Part shown: positions 18,097 through 25,487 of the stretch, one piece after another
Layout of the letters: each line of letters opens with the position of its first letter
How positions within the stretch are numbered: the first letter of the stretch is position 1
Assembly: GCA_021324455.1 (NCBI GenBank)
Contig: JAJPJA010000072.1
Coordinates: 1 to 47,207, forward strand
Origin: Pseudomonadota bacterium
Lineage (GTDB): Bacteria > Desulfobacterota > Binatia > Binatales > Binataceae
Reading direction: 5' to 3'
DNA length: 47,207 nt
Made by a program: the position numbers and the translations under genes
The notes under the pieces: model-generated
Databases searched by the model: none
Told to the model about the DNA's origin: nothing
Seen by the model: only the letters and a program-made list of their open reading frames with translations

Positions 18097-18852
18097 TCAG
18101 GCGGCCGAGATATGCGCCAGCTCGTCGGCGTCGATATCGAAATTGGCGGACACGCTCTGGATGTCGTCGTGATCCTCCAATTCCTCGACCAGTTTCAGCA
18201 CCTGTTCCGCGGTATGCCCCGAGACGCGCACGGTATTCTCGGGCGCCAGCGTCACCTCGCCGCCGGCAATCGGGATACCGGCCTTTTCCAGCGCGTCGCG
18301 CACCGCCTGGTAATTTTCCGGCGCGGTGGTGATCTGAAAGCTCTCGGGATCGTCCGAGGCCATGTCCTCCGCGCCCGCCTCCAGCGCCAGGTCGAACAGC
18401 TTCTCCTCGTCCACCTTGCCCTTGTCGACGCTGATAATACCCTTTTTCTTGAACATCCAGCCTACGCATCCGCTCTCGCCCAGGTTCCCGCCGTGGCGAC
18501 CGAACAGGTAACGGATTTCGGCCACGGTGCGGTTGCGGTTGTCGGTGAGCGCTTCGGCGATAATCGCGACGCCGCCGGGTCCGTAGCCCTCGTAGATGGC
18601 GGTTTCGAGTTGCGCGCCGCCCAGCTCTCCGGTTCCCTTCTTGATCGCCCGATCGATATTGTCGTTGGGCATCGACTGGGCTTTGGCTGCGGCTACCGCC
18701 GTACGCAGGCGCGGATTGGCTTTAATGTCGCCGCCGCCGAGCCGGGCGGCGATTGTGATCTCCTTGATCAGCTTGGTAAAGAGCTTGCCGCGCTTGGCGT
18801 CGGTGGCCGCCTTTTTGTGTTTGATGGAACTCCACTTGGAATGGCCTGACAT
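18097..18852 (-). CDS. yebC: YebC/PmpR-family regulatory protein
   Basis: A 251-aa protein with the family-defining N-terminus ([21 protein letters not shown], residues 1-21) and later segments [33 protein letters not shown] and [10 protein letters not shown]. Length is typical. Members were described as transcriptional regulators, and more recently as factors that help ribosomes through proline-rich stretches. It is the first gene of the ruv operon. A weak promoter (TTGCTC with TATGGT 16 bases later) can be read on the minus strand near 18890-18920, but it is not certain. Confidence 0.95.
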   Translation of the reverse strand: MSGHSKWSSIKHKKAATDAKRGKLFTKLIKEITIAARLGGGDIKANPRLRTAVAAAKAQSMPNDNIDRAIKKGTGELGGAQLETAIYEGYGPGGVAIIAEALTDNRNRTVAEIRYLFGRHGGNLGESGCVGWMFKKKGIISVDKGKVDEEKLFDLALEAGAEDMASDDPESFQITTAPENYQAVRDALEKAGIPIAGGEVTLAPENTVRVSGHTAEQVLKLVEELEDHDDIQSVSANFDIDADELAHISAA

Positions 18853-18966
18853 GGTCGGTTAAGCCTTTGCGAATTTGCAACCGTTTTACGATACCATAAC
18901 CTGCCGCCCGGCGGGAGCAAGCCGCCCGCCAGATATGGACAAGCGTGGCGCAAATGTGTGGAGAGA

Positions 18967-19485
18967 ATGAAAACCGCGATTTCTATTGTGCTCTGCTCAA
19001 CGGCGCTGGCCTGCGCCGGATGTTTCCAACCGGCCGCCTCCAGGCCCATCCAAGAGCCGTCAAAAAACAGCATCCCGGCCCCCTACGACGAGGTCTGGGA
19101 CGCCACCCTCCAGGTGGTCAAAAACAACCAACTCAAGCTCCAAGCGCAGGATCCCGTGCACGGTATCGTAGAGGCTCAGGGCCGCCATTTTACGCTTGAA
19201 GATGCCGACTGCGGGATGCTTGGTACGCCGCTGGGCAAACAGCCGGCCCAACCGACCCAGGAAGCAACTACGGTGTTTAATTTTTATCTGAAACCTGACG
19301 GCCCCGAGGCTACCAATCTGTCAATCCAGGCGACGTTTTCCACCCCGGGCAGAGTCCCGTTCCATCCCACCGCCAATATCGACTGCGTATCCAAGGGCCG
19401 CCAGGAGGCGTTGTTGCTTAAGCAGATTAAAGAAGCGGCGGCGCAGCAGCGGCGGCCGGTATTCAAAACGCCGGACGCGCAGTAG
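18967..19485 (+). CDS. Putative lipoprotein of unknown function
   Basis: The protein has 172 aa from ATG at 18967 with GGAGAG just upstream; an in-frame GTG at 18958 is less likely. A hydrophobic signal segment (residues 3-18) ends in a lipobox-like CAGC with C19 as the candidate lipidated cysteine. The mature part begins with a Ser/Pro-rich stretch, then APYDEVWDATLQVVKNNQLKLQAQD, which resembles the start of BamC-like or other small envelope lipoprotein domains, but I do not recognise a named family. It stands alone, divergent from yebC. Confidence 0.75.
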   Translation: MKTAISIVLCSTALACAGCFQPAASRPIQEPSKNSIPAPYDEVWDATLQVVKNNQLKLQAQDPVHGIVEAQGRHFTLEDADCGMLGTPLGKQPAQPTQEATTVFNFYLKPDGPEATNLSIQATFSTPGRVPFHPTANIDCVSKGRQEALLLKQIKEAAAQQRRPVFKTPDAQ

Positions 19486-19614
19486 GCGGTTTGCGGCGCA
19501 AAACGTTTACTTTTTCTTCGCTGCGTCAACCGGCCTTTTGGCGTCATGCGGCGGGCAAGCCCGCCGCCGACAGCTCCGCTCGCCGCTGTTTTCGCTCTCG
19601 GCTAATCTATCCTC

Positions 19615-20199
19615 ATGAACCCGCAACGAGTCTGCGTTTACTGCGCTTCAAGCCGGCAATGCGATCCCGTTTACCATGACGCCGCGCGTGAATTGGGCGT
19701 CGAACTCGCCGCCAACAATGTCACCATCGTGTATGGCGGCGGACTGGTCGGTTCGATGGGCGCGCTGGCCAACGCTGCCCTGGCGCACGGCGGGAAAGTG
19801 ATCGGAATCCTGCCGCAGTTCATGTACGACCTGGAATGGGGTCATAACGGACTGTCCGAGCTGCTTATCGTCAACGACATTCACGAACGCAAGCGGCGGA
19901 TGATCTCGGACGTTGACGCGGTAATCGCGCTGCCCGGCGGATGCGGCACGCTGGAAGAATTGTTCGAGGCGATCACGTGGAAACGGCTGGGGCTGTACGC
20001 GGGGCCCATCGTGATGGTGAACACGCGCGGCTTCTTCGCTCCGTGCGTGGAGCTGCTCAACCGCTGCATCGCGGAGCGATTCATGGATCCGCGCCACGCC
20101 GCGATGTGGACGCTGGTCGACCGGCCCTCGCAGGTCTTGGAGGCCATTCGCAGCGCTCCGCCATGGCGCCGCGACAATCGCGCGTTCGCGGCCCTGTGA
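19615..20199 (+). CDS. LOG-family (TIGR00730) nucleotide 5'-monophosphate phosphoribohydrolase
   Basis: A 194-aa Rossmann-like protein with VCVYCASSRQCDP at the start, VYGGGLVGSMGALANAAL at 39-56 and the catalytic-type motif PGGCGTLEE at 107-115. The usual fourth position is Tyr or Phe (PGGYGTxEE); here it is Cys. Members hydrolyse nucleoside monophosphates to base and ribose phosphate, including cytokinin nucleotides in plants and actinobacteria. Its bacterial role is mostly nucleotide salvage. It converges on the radical SAM gene 25 bases downstream. Confidence 0.9.
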   Translation: MNPQRVCVYCASSRQCDPVYHDAARELGVELAANNVTIVYGGGLVGSMGALANAALAHGGKVIGILPQFMYDLEWGHNGLSELLIVNDIHERKRRMISDVDAVIALPGGCGTLEELFEAITWKRLGLYAGPIVMVNTRGFFAPCVELLNRCIAERFMDPRHAAMWTLVDRPSQVLEAIRSAPPWRRDNRAFAAL

Positions 20200-20224
20200 C
20201 AACTCGGCTGCGCGGCGCCCCGCC

Positions 20225-21289
20225 CTACCCCGCCGCAATCCCCAATCGCCGCATGTTCGCCGTAATCACTCCCGTGCGCGCGTACGACTTGGCGCAATCC
20301 GCCGTCGACGGCCCCCGCATGCTGCCCTCCATGTAGGCCAGTCCCGGGCATCGCGAACACGACGCCACGTGGGCGCATCCGGAACACACCGGCAGGTCGC
20401 GCGTGCGGATCGAGCGCACCTCTTCGAGCTGCGGCGAATACCGCCATATGTCGATAAATCGCTGCGTGCGCACGTTGCCGCTGGGCAGCGGGAACTGTAC
20501 GCACGGATAGACGTCGCCGTACGGCGAGATGTAGCAGGCGCTGTGGCCGGCGCTGCACGCAATCCCGTCCATCGCATCTTCGTCGGCGGGCGGCGGCGGC
20601 GTGCAGTATTCCTCCACGTTGTTTCCCACCACAGCCGGGTCGCGCATCACCTGGCGCAGATCCTCGCGCCGGATGTTGAGCGCCAGCAGGGAGCGGTCGC
20701 CGCGGATGTGCGGTGTGATAGTGGGATCGATAGTGAAGGTCGCGCCGAGTTCGGCCGCCAGTTCGCGCACGCCGGGATAGTCGCCCCGGTTCAGGCGCAT
20801 CAGCACATTGGCGACCGTCACCTTGAGTCCCTGCGACACCAAAAAACGGATGGCCGCGATGGTGCGCGCCAGCGATCCGGGCGCCCTGGTGATCGCGTCG
20901 TGGGTCTCCGCTCGATGGGAGTATACGCTGATCTGAACGCTGTCCACCCCCAGTTCGCGGATCAGCGCCGCTTCGCACTCGCGGATGAGGATGCCGTTGG
21001 TCTTGAGCTTGACGTTGAAGGCGAGTTGGCGCGCGCGCCGCACAATGTCGAACAGGTCGCGGCGCAACAGCGGTTCGCCGCCGCTCAGGGTCAAAAAAAA
21101 GACGCCGGCATCGGCCAGTTGCGGCAGCAGCGCGTCGATCTCGCCAAAGCTCATCTCGCCCTGGTCGTCATGGTCGAGATAGCAATGGACGCAGCGCTCG
21201 TTGCAGCGCCAGGTCAGGTCGAGATGCACGCCCAGCGGCACGCCCAGCGCGATCGCCTTGGCGTTGATCTCCGCCATCAATGAACCCAT
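20225..21289 (-). CDS. Radical SAM/SPASM protein (peptide-modifying type)
   Basis: A 354-aa protein. The [4Fe-4S]-SAM motif C29-x3-C33-x2-C36 lies in TWRCNERCVHCY, followed by the SGGEP-type motif (TLSGGEPLLRR). The C-terminal ~120 residues are a SPASM domain rich in Cys (ACSAGHSACYISPYGDVYPC and, near the end, CSGC, CSRC and ADC), expected to bind auxiliary clusters. Similar proteins such as PqqE and AlbA-type enzymes modify ribosomally made peptides. It is downstream of the PqqD gene on the same strand, separated by 234 bases that hold a 111-bp palindromic element. ATG 21289 is chosen; ATG 21277 is also possible. The reaction is unknown. Confidence 0.87.
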   Translation of the reverse strand: MGSLMAEINAKAIALGVPLGVHLDLTWRCNERCVHCYLDHDDQGEMSFGEIDALLPQLADAGVFFLTLSGGEPLLRRDLFDIVRRARQLAFNVKLKTNGILIRECEAALIRELGVDSVQISVYSHRAETHDAITRAPGSLARTIAAIRFLVSQGLKVTVANVLMRLNRGDYPGVRELAAELGATFTIDPTITPHIRGDRSLLALNIRREDLRQVMRDPAVVGNNVEEYCTPPPPADEDAMDGIACSAGHSACYISPYGDVYPCVQFPLPSGNVRTQRFIDIWRYSPQLEEVRSIRTRDLPVCSGCAHVASCSRCPGLAYMEGSMRGPSTADCAKSYARTGVITANMRRLGIAAG

Positions 21290-21398
21290 GGTGTTACCCG
21301 TCCCTTTGACTCGTCGCCCGGCCTGTTACACTTCACCCGGCCCATACGCCATCGGGCCTTTTGCCCGTCGCACGCCTGTTGTCCTCGTCAGCCGTTAA

Positions 21399-21509
21399 TG
21401 TCATCCCGGGCGCAGCGAGGGGTCAATGCGAAGCGATTCTCTCCGCCCTGTGCCGGGGTTGCCAGGCAAATCGCTGCGCGTTGATTCCTCACTGGCGTGC
21501 GGAATGACA
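21399..21509. repeat. 111-bp palindromic (REP/MITE-like) element
   Basis: The element begins TGTCATCCC and ends GGAATGACA, inverted ends with one mismatch. The two halves are complementary along most of their length (GAGGGGTCAA with TTGATTCCTC; GCGAAGCGATT with AATCGCTGCGC), so it can fold into one long imperfect hairpin. Its left half is repeated at 22638-22687. The consensus resembles the widespread intergenic TGTCATcCcGAGCGcAGCGAgG type of repeat. It lies between the PqqD and radical SAM genes and could act as a transcript stabiliser or attenuator. Confidence 0.8.
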
Positions 21510-21523
21510 AAAGGCGGCCGGCG

Positions 21524-21820
21524 TCAGCGATGGGGCTCATCCGCGATCTTCAAAATCCCATGCTGCGCCAGTTCCTCCACCAGCTCCAAAGCATCCCGGT
21601 ACGCGGTCTCCGAATCGACTTCGAAATTCGCCACGATCTCGCGCTCCACGATATCGCGCAGCGGGGTGGCGCCGTCGGCGGCCTTCCAGATGACGCTGGC
21701 GGTCTGGTTGAGCGAAAACAGCGTGGAGTCCCAAGTGGACATGATCATCATCTCCCCGCCCAGCATCCGCGCCGCCACGCTCTTGCTGCGGCTGATGTAC
21801 TTGTCATTGCCCTGATTCAT
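21524..21820 (-). CDS. PqqD-family peptide-binding protein (RiPP recognition element type)
   Basis: A 98-aa protein from ATG at 21820, coupled to the kinase gene by an ATGA overlap. The sequence fits the PqqD fold over about residues 15-95: a beta-rich start (GGEMMIMSTWDSTLFSLNQTASVIW), then AADGATPLRDIV, EIVANFEVD and LELVEELAQHGIL. In known systems such domains bind the leader of a precursor peptide and present it to the modifying enzyme, often a radical SAM protein. Here both a candidate peptide (23176-23343) and a radical SAM enzyme are in the same gene set. Confidence 0.9.
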   Translation of the reverse strand: MNQGNDKYISRSKSVAARMLGGEMMIMSTWDSTLFSLNQTASVIWKAADGATPLRDIVEREIVANFEVDSETAYRDALELVEELAQHGILKIADEPHR

Positions 21821-22608
21821 GACACCAGATCCCACACTTCCGGTTTGGCTTCGAAACTCAACTCGAAAACGGGAACCCGGGCGAGGAAATCGCATACGGT
21901 GGCGAACAGCGCGTCGGCCAGCGCGGCGTCCCGGGCGAAGAACAGCACATCGCGCAGGATGCGGGCGGCGGCCCGCGGCGCGTCCACGGGAGCGACCTCG
22001 CTGCGCCCGGCTTTGCGCAGGAAGTATAGCGCCCCAATCGGCGCGGCGATATCTTCACCGGCGATTCCCAGCTCGCCCGCGAACGGAGTGCCGAAGGCGC
22101 GGTAGCCGCCGTCGATGCCGCGCACATAGGATATTTCGTCCGTCAGCAGGATAGCGTCGGGCGGCGCGAGGCGTGAAATCGTGGTCTTGCCGGCGCCGGA
22201 GACGCCGCTGAACAGAACCGCGCGTCCGTTGCGGACGGCGCTGGCCGAATGCAGCAGAAAGCCGCCCCCGCGGGCCAGCATCAGGCTGTGGATAATCCGC
22301 ATCACGGCGTCGATCGCGTACGGATACGCCGCCTGCCGCACGGCCCCGCGTCCCGACACCGGATCCCATCGGGCGGTAAAATCCCCCCGCCGCATCATCC
22401 AGCATCCGCCTTCGAAGCTGACTTGGAGGTCGTCGTCTGGGCCAGCGGCGGGCGCGGTCAACTCCACCTCGATCCGGACGGCTGAGTGGGCCGATGGCGT
22501 TGCCGCAAACGCGCCGTACCGCGCGCGCAGCATCGCGATGAACTCATCGCTGCCGCAATGTATCGATATGGGCAGCTTGCCAATCGTGACTGTGAGCTGG
22601 CTGGTCAA
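21817..22608 (-). CDS. HPr-kinase-like ATPase (HprK-related)
   Basis: About 263 aa from a TTG at 22608 (LTSQLTVTIGKLPISIHC). The frame is open to 22695, but that extra part reads through the repeat copy at 22638-22687 and has no homology. The signature is LLHSASAVRNGRAVLFSGVSGAGKTT, with Walker A GVSGAGKTT at about residues 135-143, and a Walker-B-like LLTDEISYV about 20 residues later. HPr kinases phosphorylate Ser on HPr; relatives next to PqqD genes occur in peptide and exopolysaccharide systems, and some phosphorylate lasso peptides. No HPr or PTS gene is present, so a peptide or protein in this cassette is the likelier substrate (inference). Confidence 0.83.
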   Translation of the reverse strand: MTSQLTVTIGKLPISIHCGSDEFIAMLRARYGAFAATPSAHSAVRIEVELTAPAAGPDDDLQVSFEGGCWMMRRGDFTARWDPVSGRGAVRQAAYPYAIDAVMRIIHSLMLARGGGFLLHSASAVRNGRAVLFSGVSGAGKTTISRLAPPDAILLTDEISYVRGIDGGYRAFGTPFAGELGIAGEDIAAPIGALYFLRKAGRSEVAPVDAPRAAARILRDVLFFARDAALADALFATVCDFLARVPVFELSFEAKPEVWDLVS

Positions 22609-22637
22609 GATGTTATCGGCGCGCCGCCTTCTGTTTC

Positions 22638-22687
22638 TGTCACCCCGAGCGCAGCGGGGGGTCAATGCCAGGCGATTCCTCTCCGAG
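22638..22687. repeat. Half-copy of the 21399 palindromic repeat
   Basis: TGTCACCCCGAGCGCAGCGG and the following bases to about 22687 match the left half of the 21399-21509 element (shared GGTCAATGC and GCGATTC blocks). The right half is missing. On the minus strand this copy encodes the last ~15 residues and the TGA stop of the S24/S26 peptidase gene; the stop comes from the conserved TGTCA end of the repeat. Confidence 0.78.
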
Positions 22688-23233
22688 CATCCCAACCGAA
22701 CTCAGTTGGCTGAAGGTCCGGCGCCACTTCAGCACGATTGTGCGGGCCAGCTCCGAACGCCGAATAACAAAGGCAAGCGCCCTCCGCCCGGAAGAAGGCC
22801 GGCCCACCGGCATGCTGACCAGTTCGCTCCCCCGCACCCGCAAAATTTCCGTCACGACTCCAATCACGTCCGCGACGTCAACCGGCGGATCGCAATGAGG
22901 CAGCGCATCACCTCGCGTGATCAGCCTGCCGTTCTCGCTTCGGAGAACACGATGCACAAACAGGCGGCGCTCAGCTTTGAACAGGACAACGTCGGGATAA
23001 TCCGGCTCTTCGGTCCCCTGGCAACTGATTGATACGATATCTCCCGGCCAGATTGCCGGCAGCATACTCGTTCCGCCAACCCGGATGCGCACCTCCGCAC
23101 CCGCCCGCAAGGTATTTCGCAGCGCTTCACCCCCTGAGCCGCCAACCAGGAGATCTCCGAACGGAGCACAGCCGATCAGGAATTCTTGCGATTCTGATGA
23201 CACGACCCCTGGGTGCTCTGAACTTTGCCGCAC
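22640..23233 (-). CDS. S24/S26-family (signal-peptidase-like) serine peptidase
   Basis: The open frame gives 197 aa from GTG 23233; GTG 23203 or a TTG nearer the domain are also possible starts. The catalytic Ser is in GGTSMLPAIWPGD (S56), with FVHRV (H94) and TRGDALPHCD (D109) matching the Ser/His-type signal peptidase pattern; K86 in LFK is an alternative general base. There is no HTH, so it is not a LexA/CI repressor. A weakly hydrophobic stretch (~150-170) could contact the membrane. It overlaps the 55-aa peptide gene by up to 58 bases. Removing a leader peptide is a reasonable hypothesis. The last ~15 residues are encoded by a repeat copy. Confidence 0.8.
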   Translation of the reverse strand: MRQSSEHPGVVSSESQEFLIGCAPFGDLLVGGSGGEALRNTLRAGAEVRIRVGGTSMLPAIWPGDIVSISCQGTEEPDYPDVVLFKAERRLFVHRVLRSENGRLITRGDALPHCDPPVDVADVIGVVTEILRVRGSELVSMPVGRPSSGRRALAFVIRRSELARTIVLKWRRTFSQLSSVGMLGEESPGIDPPLRSG

Positions 23234-23343
23234 GTCAGAGCCATCGTCTCGAAAATCTTTTCATGCCGGAACGACGGCTTCTGGTACGGCTTTTTTGAGG
23301 AGCTGCCGCCTGCCTGCTGTCCGATCTGCTGTTCTTTATCCAT
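23176..23343 (-). CDS. Small Cys-containing peptide, candidate RiPP precursor
   Basis: A 55-aa ORF with ATG at 23343 and TGA at 23176, starting 3 bases after the stop of the 616-aa secreted protein. Residues 1-16 are Gln/Gly/Ser-rich (MDKEQQIGQQAGGSSS). They are followed by KKPYQKPSFRHEKIFETM (17-34) and a C-terminal part with ALTCGKVQSTQGSC (35-48, C38 and C48) and HQNRKNS. There is no signal peptide. Size, charged leader-like N-terminus and Cys/Thr/Ser-rich end fit a precursor peptide, and peptidase, kinase-like, PqqD and radical SAM genes follow on the same strand. A KPxxKPxF-type motif and CGK block look constrained, but conservation has not been tested. The gene is easily missed because it overlaps its neighbour. 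Confidence 0.68.
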   Translation of the reverse strand: MDKEQQIGQQAGGSSSKKPYQKPSFRHEKIFETMALTCGKVQSTQGSCHQNRKNS

Positions 23344-23346
23344 GGC

Positions 23347-25197
23347 TTATAATCCCGACTGGGAAGCTTGAGTTGCACAACCTCCTGTCCCGCTGCCCGT
23401 ACTCCCGTTTCCCGCACAGCTTTGGTTCGCCAGCGGTGAAAAATAAACCTGCGATCCGCTCGGGGTGGTCACGTTGTTGTCAATGACAATTCCACTGGTG
23501 CCGCCGGCCTCCAAAGCGGTCGATGAGGTCGACTTTGAGCTCCCAAAACCGCTTGCGCTGGTTACATTGAAAGACATGATGCAGCCCATTCCGCTGGGAC
23601 AGGTTACAGGAGCAGCCGTTTTGTTGTCGGCCTGAACGCTGAGAAAAGCCCAGTCGTTGGTGCCATCGAAAAACTCGGTAACGGGAGAACAATTTGTAGC
23701 ACCCGCGGCGAGCGCTGGTCCGGTTGTGGCCGCACCAAGCGAGTTGGTCGTCAGCGGCAGCTGGTAGAGGGTAGGAATTGTGCCTCCCGTATCAGGGCCG
23801 CATACATATAAACTACCCGTTGCGTTGCCGCTATTGAAATAGTTGTTATCGAAAGAGCCGGCGAAAGCAATAACGTCCGGGGAACCGCCGCTCACACTGC
23901 TCCCGCCCAACGTCCGCTCCGTGCCGGCGCTGGACCCGGAAAAAGTATTGGTCAACTGATAGGTTGCGGAGAAGCATTGATGCGCCGAGCCGTTGTTGCA
24001 AGACGAACTGTTGTCGGTTTGAACGAAAACATAGACTCGACCCGCGGTGGAGTCGACCAGCGGCGGAGCCGTAATTCCGGTTGAATTGGAGGTAGTAGCT
24101 AAAGTCGCGGACCCTACTATGTTTTGCGAGCCGCCCCCGGTAGAAGCGCCGCCCCCCGGGATGTGATACAACTTGCCGCCTGAAGAGCCGACGAAGACAT
24201 TACCTGAAGAGAAATCATAAACCGGACTGGTCAGAAGAGCAGTAGTGCTGGGATCGATTTGCTGAGGCCAACCCGAGCTCAAACCCCCGCCCGTGATTTC
24301 CTGCGGCGTTCCGGATACAAAAATGTGGATGAATTTGTGCAGCTTACCCGCATTATCCCCCACATAAAGGACGTCGTTGGCGTAGTCATAAAATGGAGCC
24401 GAATTCGTGTCGTTGGGGCTGCCGTTGAAAACCATTCTCGTCATGCATGGCGCGGCACAGCTTCGATAACTGGGCGGCATCACGTTGTTGCCCGCAGTAT
24501 CCATCTGTACGAGGCTCGAGTTCTTTGCCCACTTCAGAATTACCAGGCTGGCAACGCTGCTCGCACTCTGGACAAAGGCTATCTGCGACCCGTCGCCGGA
24601 AAGCACCACAGAGGTGGTGATTGAACTGGCGTCGCCGGTCATGCTGCCTTGAGGATATGCCGTATTATACTGCCAATATATAAGCGGAACGGTGTTGGGA
24701 CTGGTACAGCCCGAGTAAAGATTATCGTACGCGACGATCGTCGGCTGCGAATTACTACCGCTCAAGCCTGTGTTAAAGACAACAAAATCAGGGGTCGTGG
24801 CATTGTCGCAATTCGCAGCCGCGGTACTGAAGGAAAATTTCGCCGGAAAGACCCCGGCTCCGACTGTCGCGCCGTTCCCCATGTTCATGCTCCAATCCCG
24901 CTTAAGCCGGGTCTTATGCTTTTTAAGCGGCCCTGAATGGGCAAGCTGCACCGCCAGCGCGTCCAACGACTGCATCTGTGCGATGCTGGAGCTCATTGTC
25001 GATTGGCGTTGGCGCCACAGTTTCTGCATCCAATATCTTGGATTAAGCTCCAAAGCTTTTTCCTGCCGGAGGGTGGCCGGTTTGGAGAAGATCAGATGGT
25101 GATGACTCCAGTCATAGGGGATTCCCTGGGCCTGGGCGGCAGGCCCCGGAGCTGTCGCGAGCAACACGGCGGTTATGAGTTTGGCAATCGTCGTCAT
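23347..25197 (-). CDS. Secreted repeat (propeller-like) protein of unknown function
   Basis: The protein has 616 aa with a clear signal peptide (residues 1-24, ending AAQAQG). A charged region (about 25-105, with HHHLIFSKPA, NPRYWMQKLWRQ and KRDWSM) precedes ~500 residues rich in Gly, Ser, Thr and Asn. These have repeating strand pairs such as DFVVFNTGLSGS, PFYDYANDVLYVGDNAGKLHKF, PVYDFSSGNVFVGSSGGKLYHI and PLVDSTAGRVYVFVQTDN, which look like PQQ-type beta-propeller blades. The C-terminus has CAGNGSTGSGTGGCATQ. Base composition and codon use are visibly less GC-rich than in neighbouring genes. It precedes the 55-aa peptide by 3 bases, so it is probably co-transcribed with it. The domain name is not certain. 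Confidence 0.8.
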   Translation of the reverse strand: MTTIAKLITAVLLATAPGPAAQAQGIPYDWSHHHLIFSKPATLRQEKALELNPRYWMQKLWRQRQSTMSSSIAQMQSLDALAVQLAHSGPLKKHKTRLKRDWSMNMGNGATVGAGVFPAKFSFSTAAANCDNATTPDFVVFNTGLSGSNSQPTIVAYDNLYSGCTSPNTVPLIYWQYNTAYPQGSMTGDASSITTSVVLSGDGSQIAFVQSASSVASLVILKWAKNSSLVQMDTAGNNVMPPSYRSCAAPCMTRMVFNGSPNDTNSAPFYDYANDVLYVGDNAGKLHKFIHIFVSGTPQEITGGGLSSGWPQQIDPSTTALLTSPVYDFSSGNVFVGSSGGKLYHIPGGGASTGGGSQNIVGSATLATTSNSTGITAPPLVDSTAGRVYVFVQTDNSSSCNNGSAHQCFSATYQLTNTFSGSSAGTERTLGGSSVSGGSPDVIAFAGSFDNNYFNSGNATGSLYVCGPDTGGTIPTLYQLPLTTNSLGAATTGPALAAGATNCSPVTEFFDGTNDWAFLSVQADNKTAAPVTCPSGMGCIMSFNVTSASGFGSSKSTSSTALEAGGTSGIVIDNNVTTPSGSQVYFSPLANQSCAGNGSTGSGTGGCATQASQSGL

Positions 25198-25487
25198 CGC
25201 AACGTCAGCCCCCGTTACATCGGATGTTGTTTACGTCGCCTTCAGTCGCACCGATGGCCCAGAACCCTAGCCTAAAGCGCATAAGAGCGCAAGGAAATTC
25301 AAAAAGAACCAAGCCAGCTTAGAGTTGGTCGGCTCGGGCAGTCAGTTTTTCAGTGTGCGGCAAGTTTAACGTTATATTGTGAGTTGTGATGAAAGTTCGG
25401 CGGGTTAGTATAAAAAAGATAAGATTCGGCTTGTGTTTTGCTTCCGATTTGCCAGACAGACTGGGCTTGTTACCGAAGGTCCGCGGA

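Noticed and set aside
15882..18852. yebC-ruvCAB as a novel system
   Set aside because: This is a standard conserved housekeeping cluster with normal lengths and motifs.
22640..23233. S24/S26 gene as a prophage repressor
   Set aside because: There is no HTH domain and no phage gene nearby; the VHRV and GDA motifs are those of signal-peptidase-like enzymes.
20225..23233. The cassette as a classical PQQ or lasso-peptide cluster
   Set aside because: There is no pqqA-like Glu-x3-Tyr peptide, no PqqB/C, no asparagine-synthetase-like lasso cyclase and no transglutaminase-like protease in the window.
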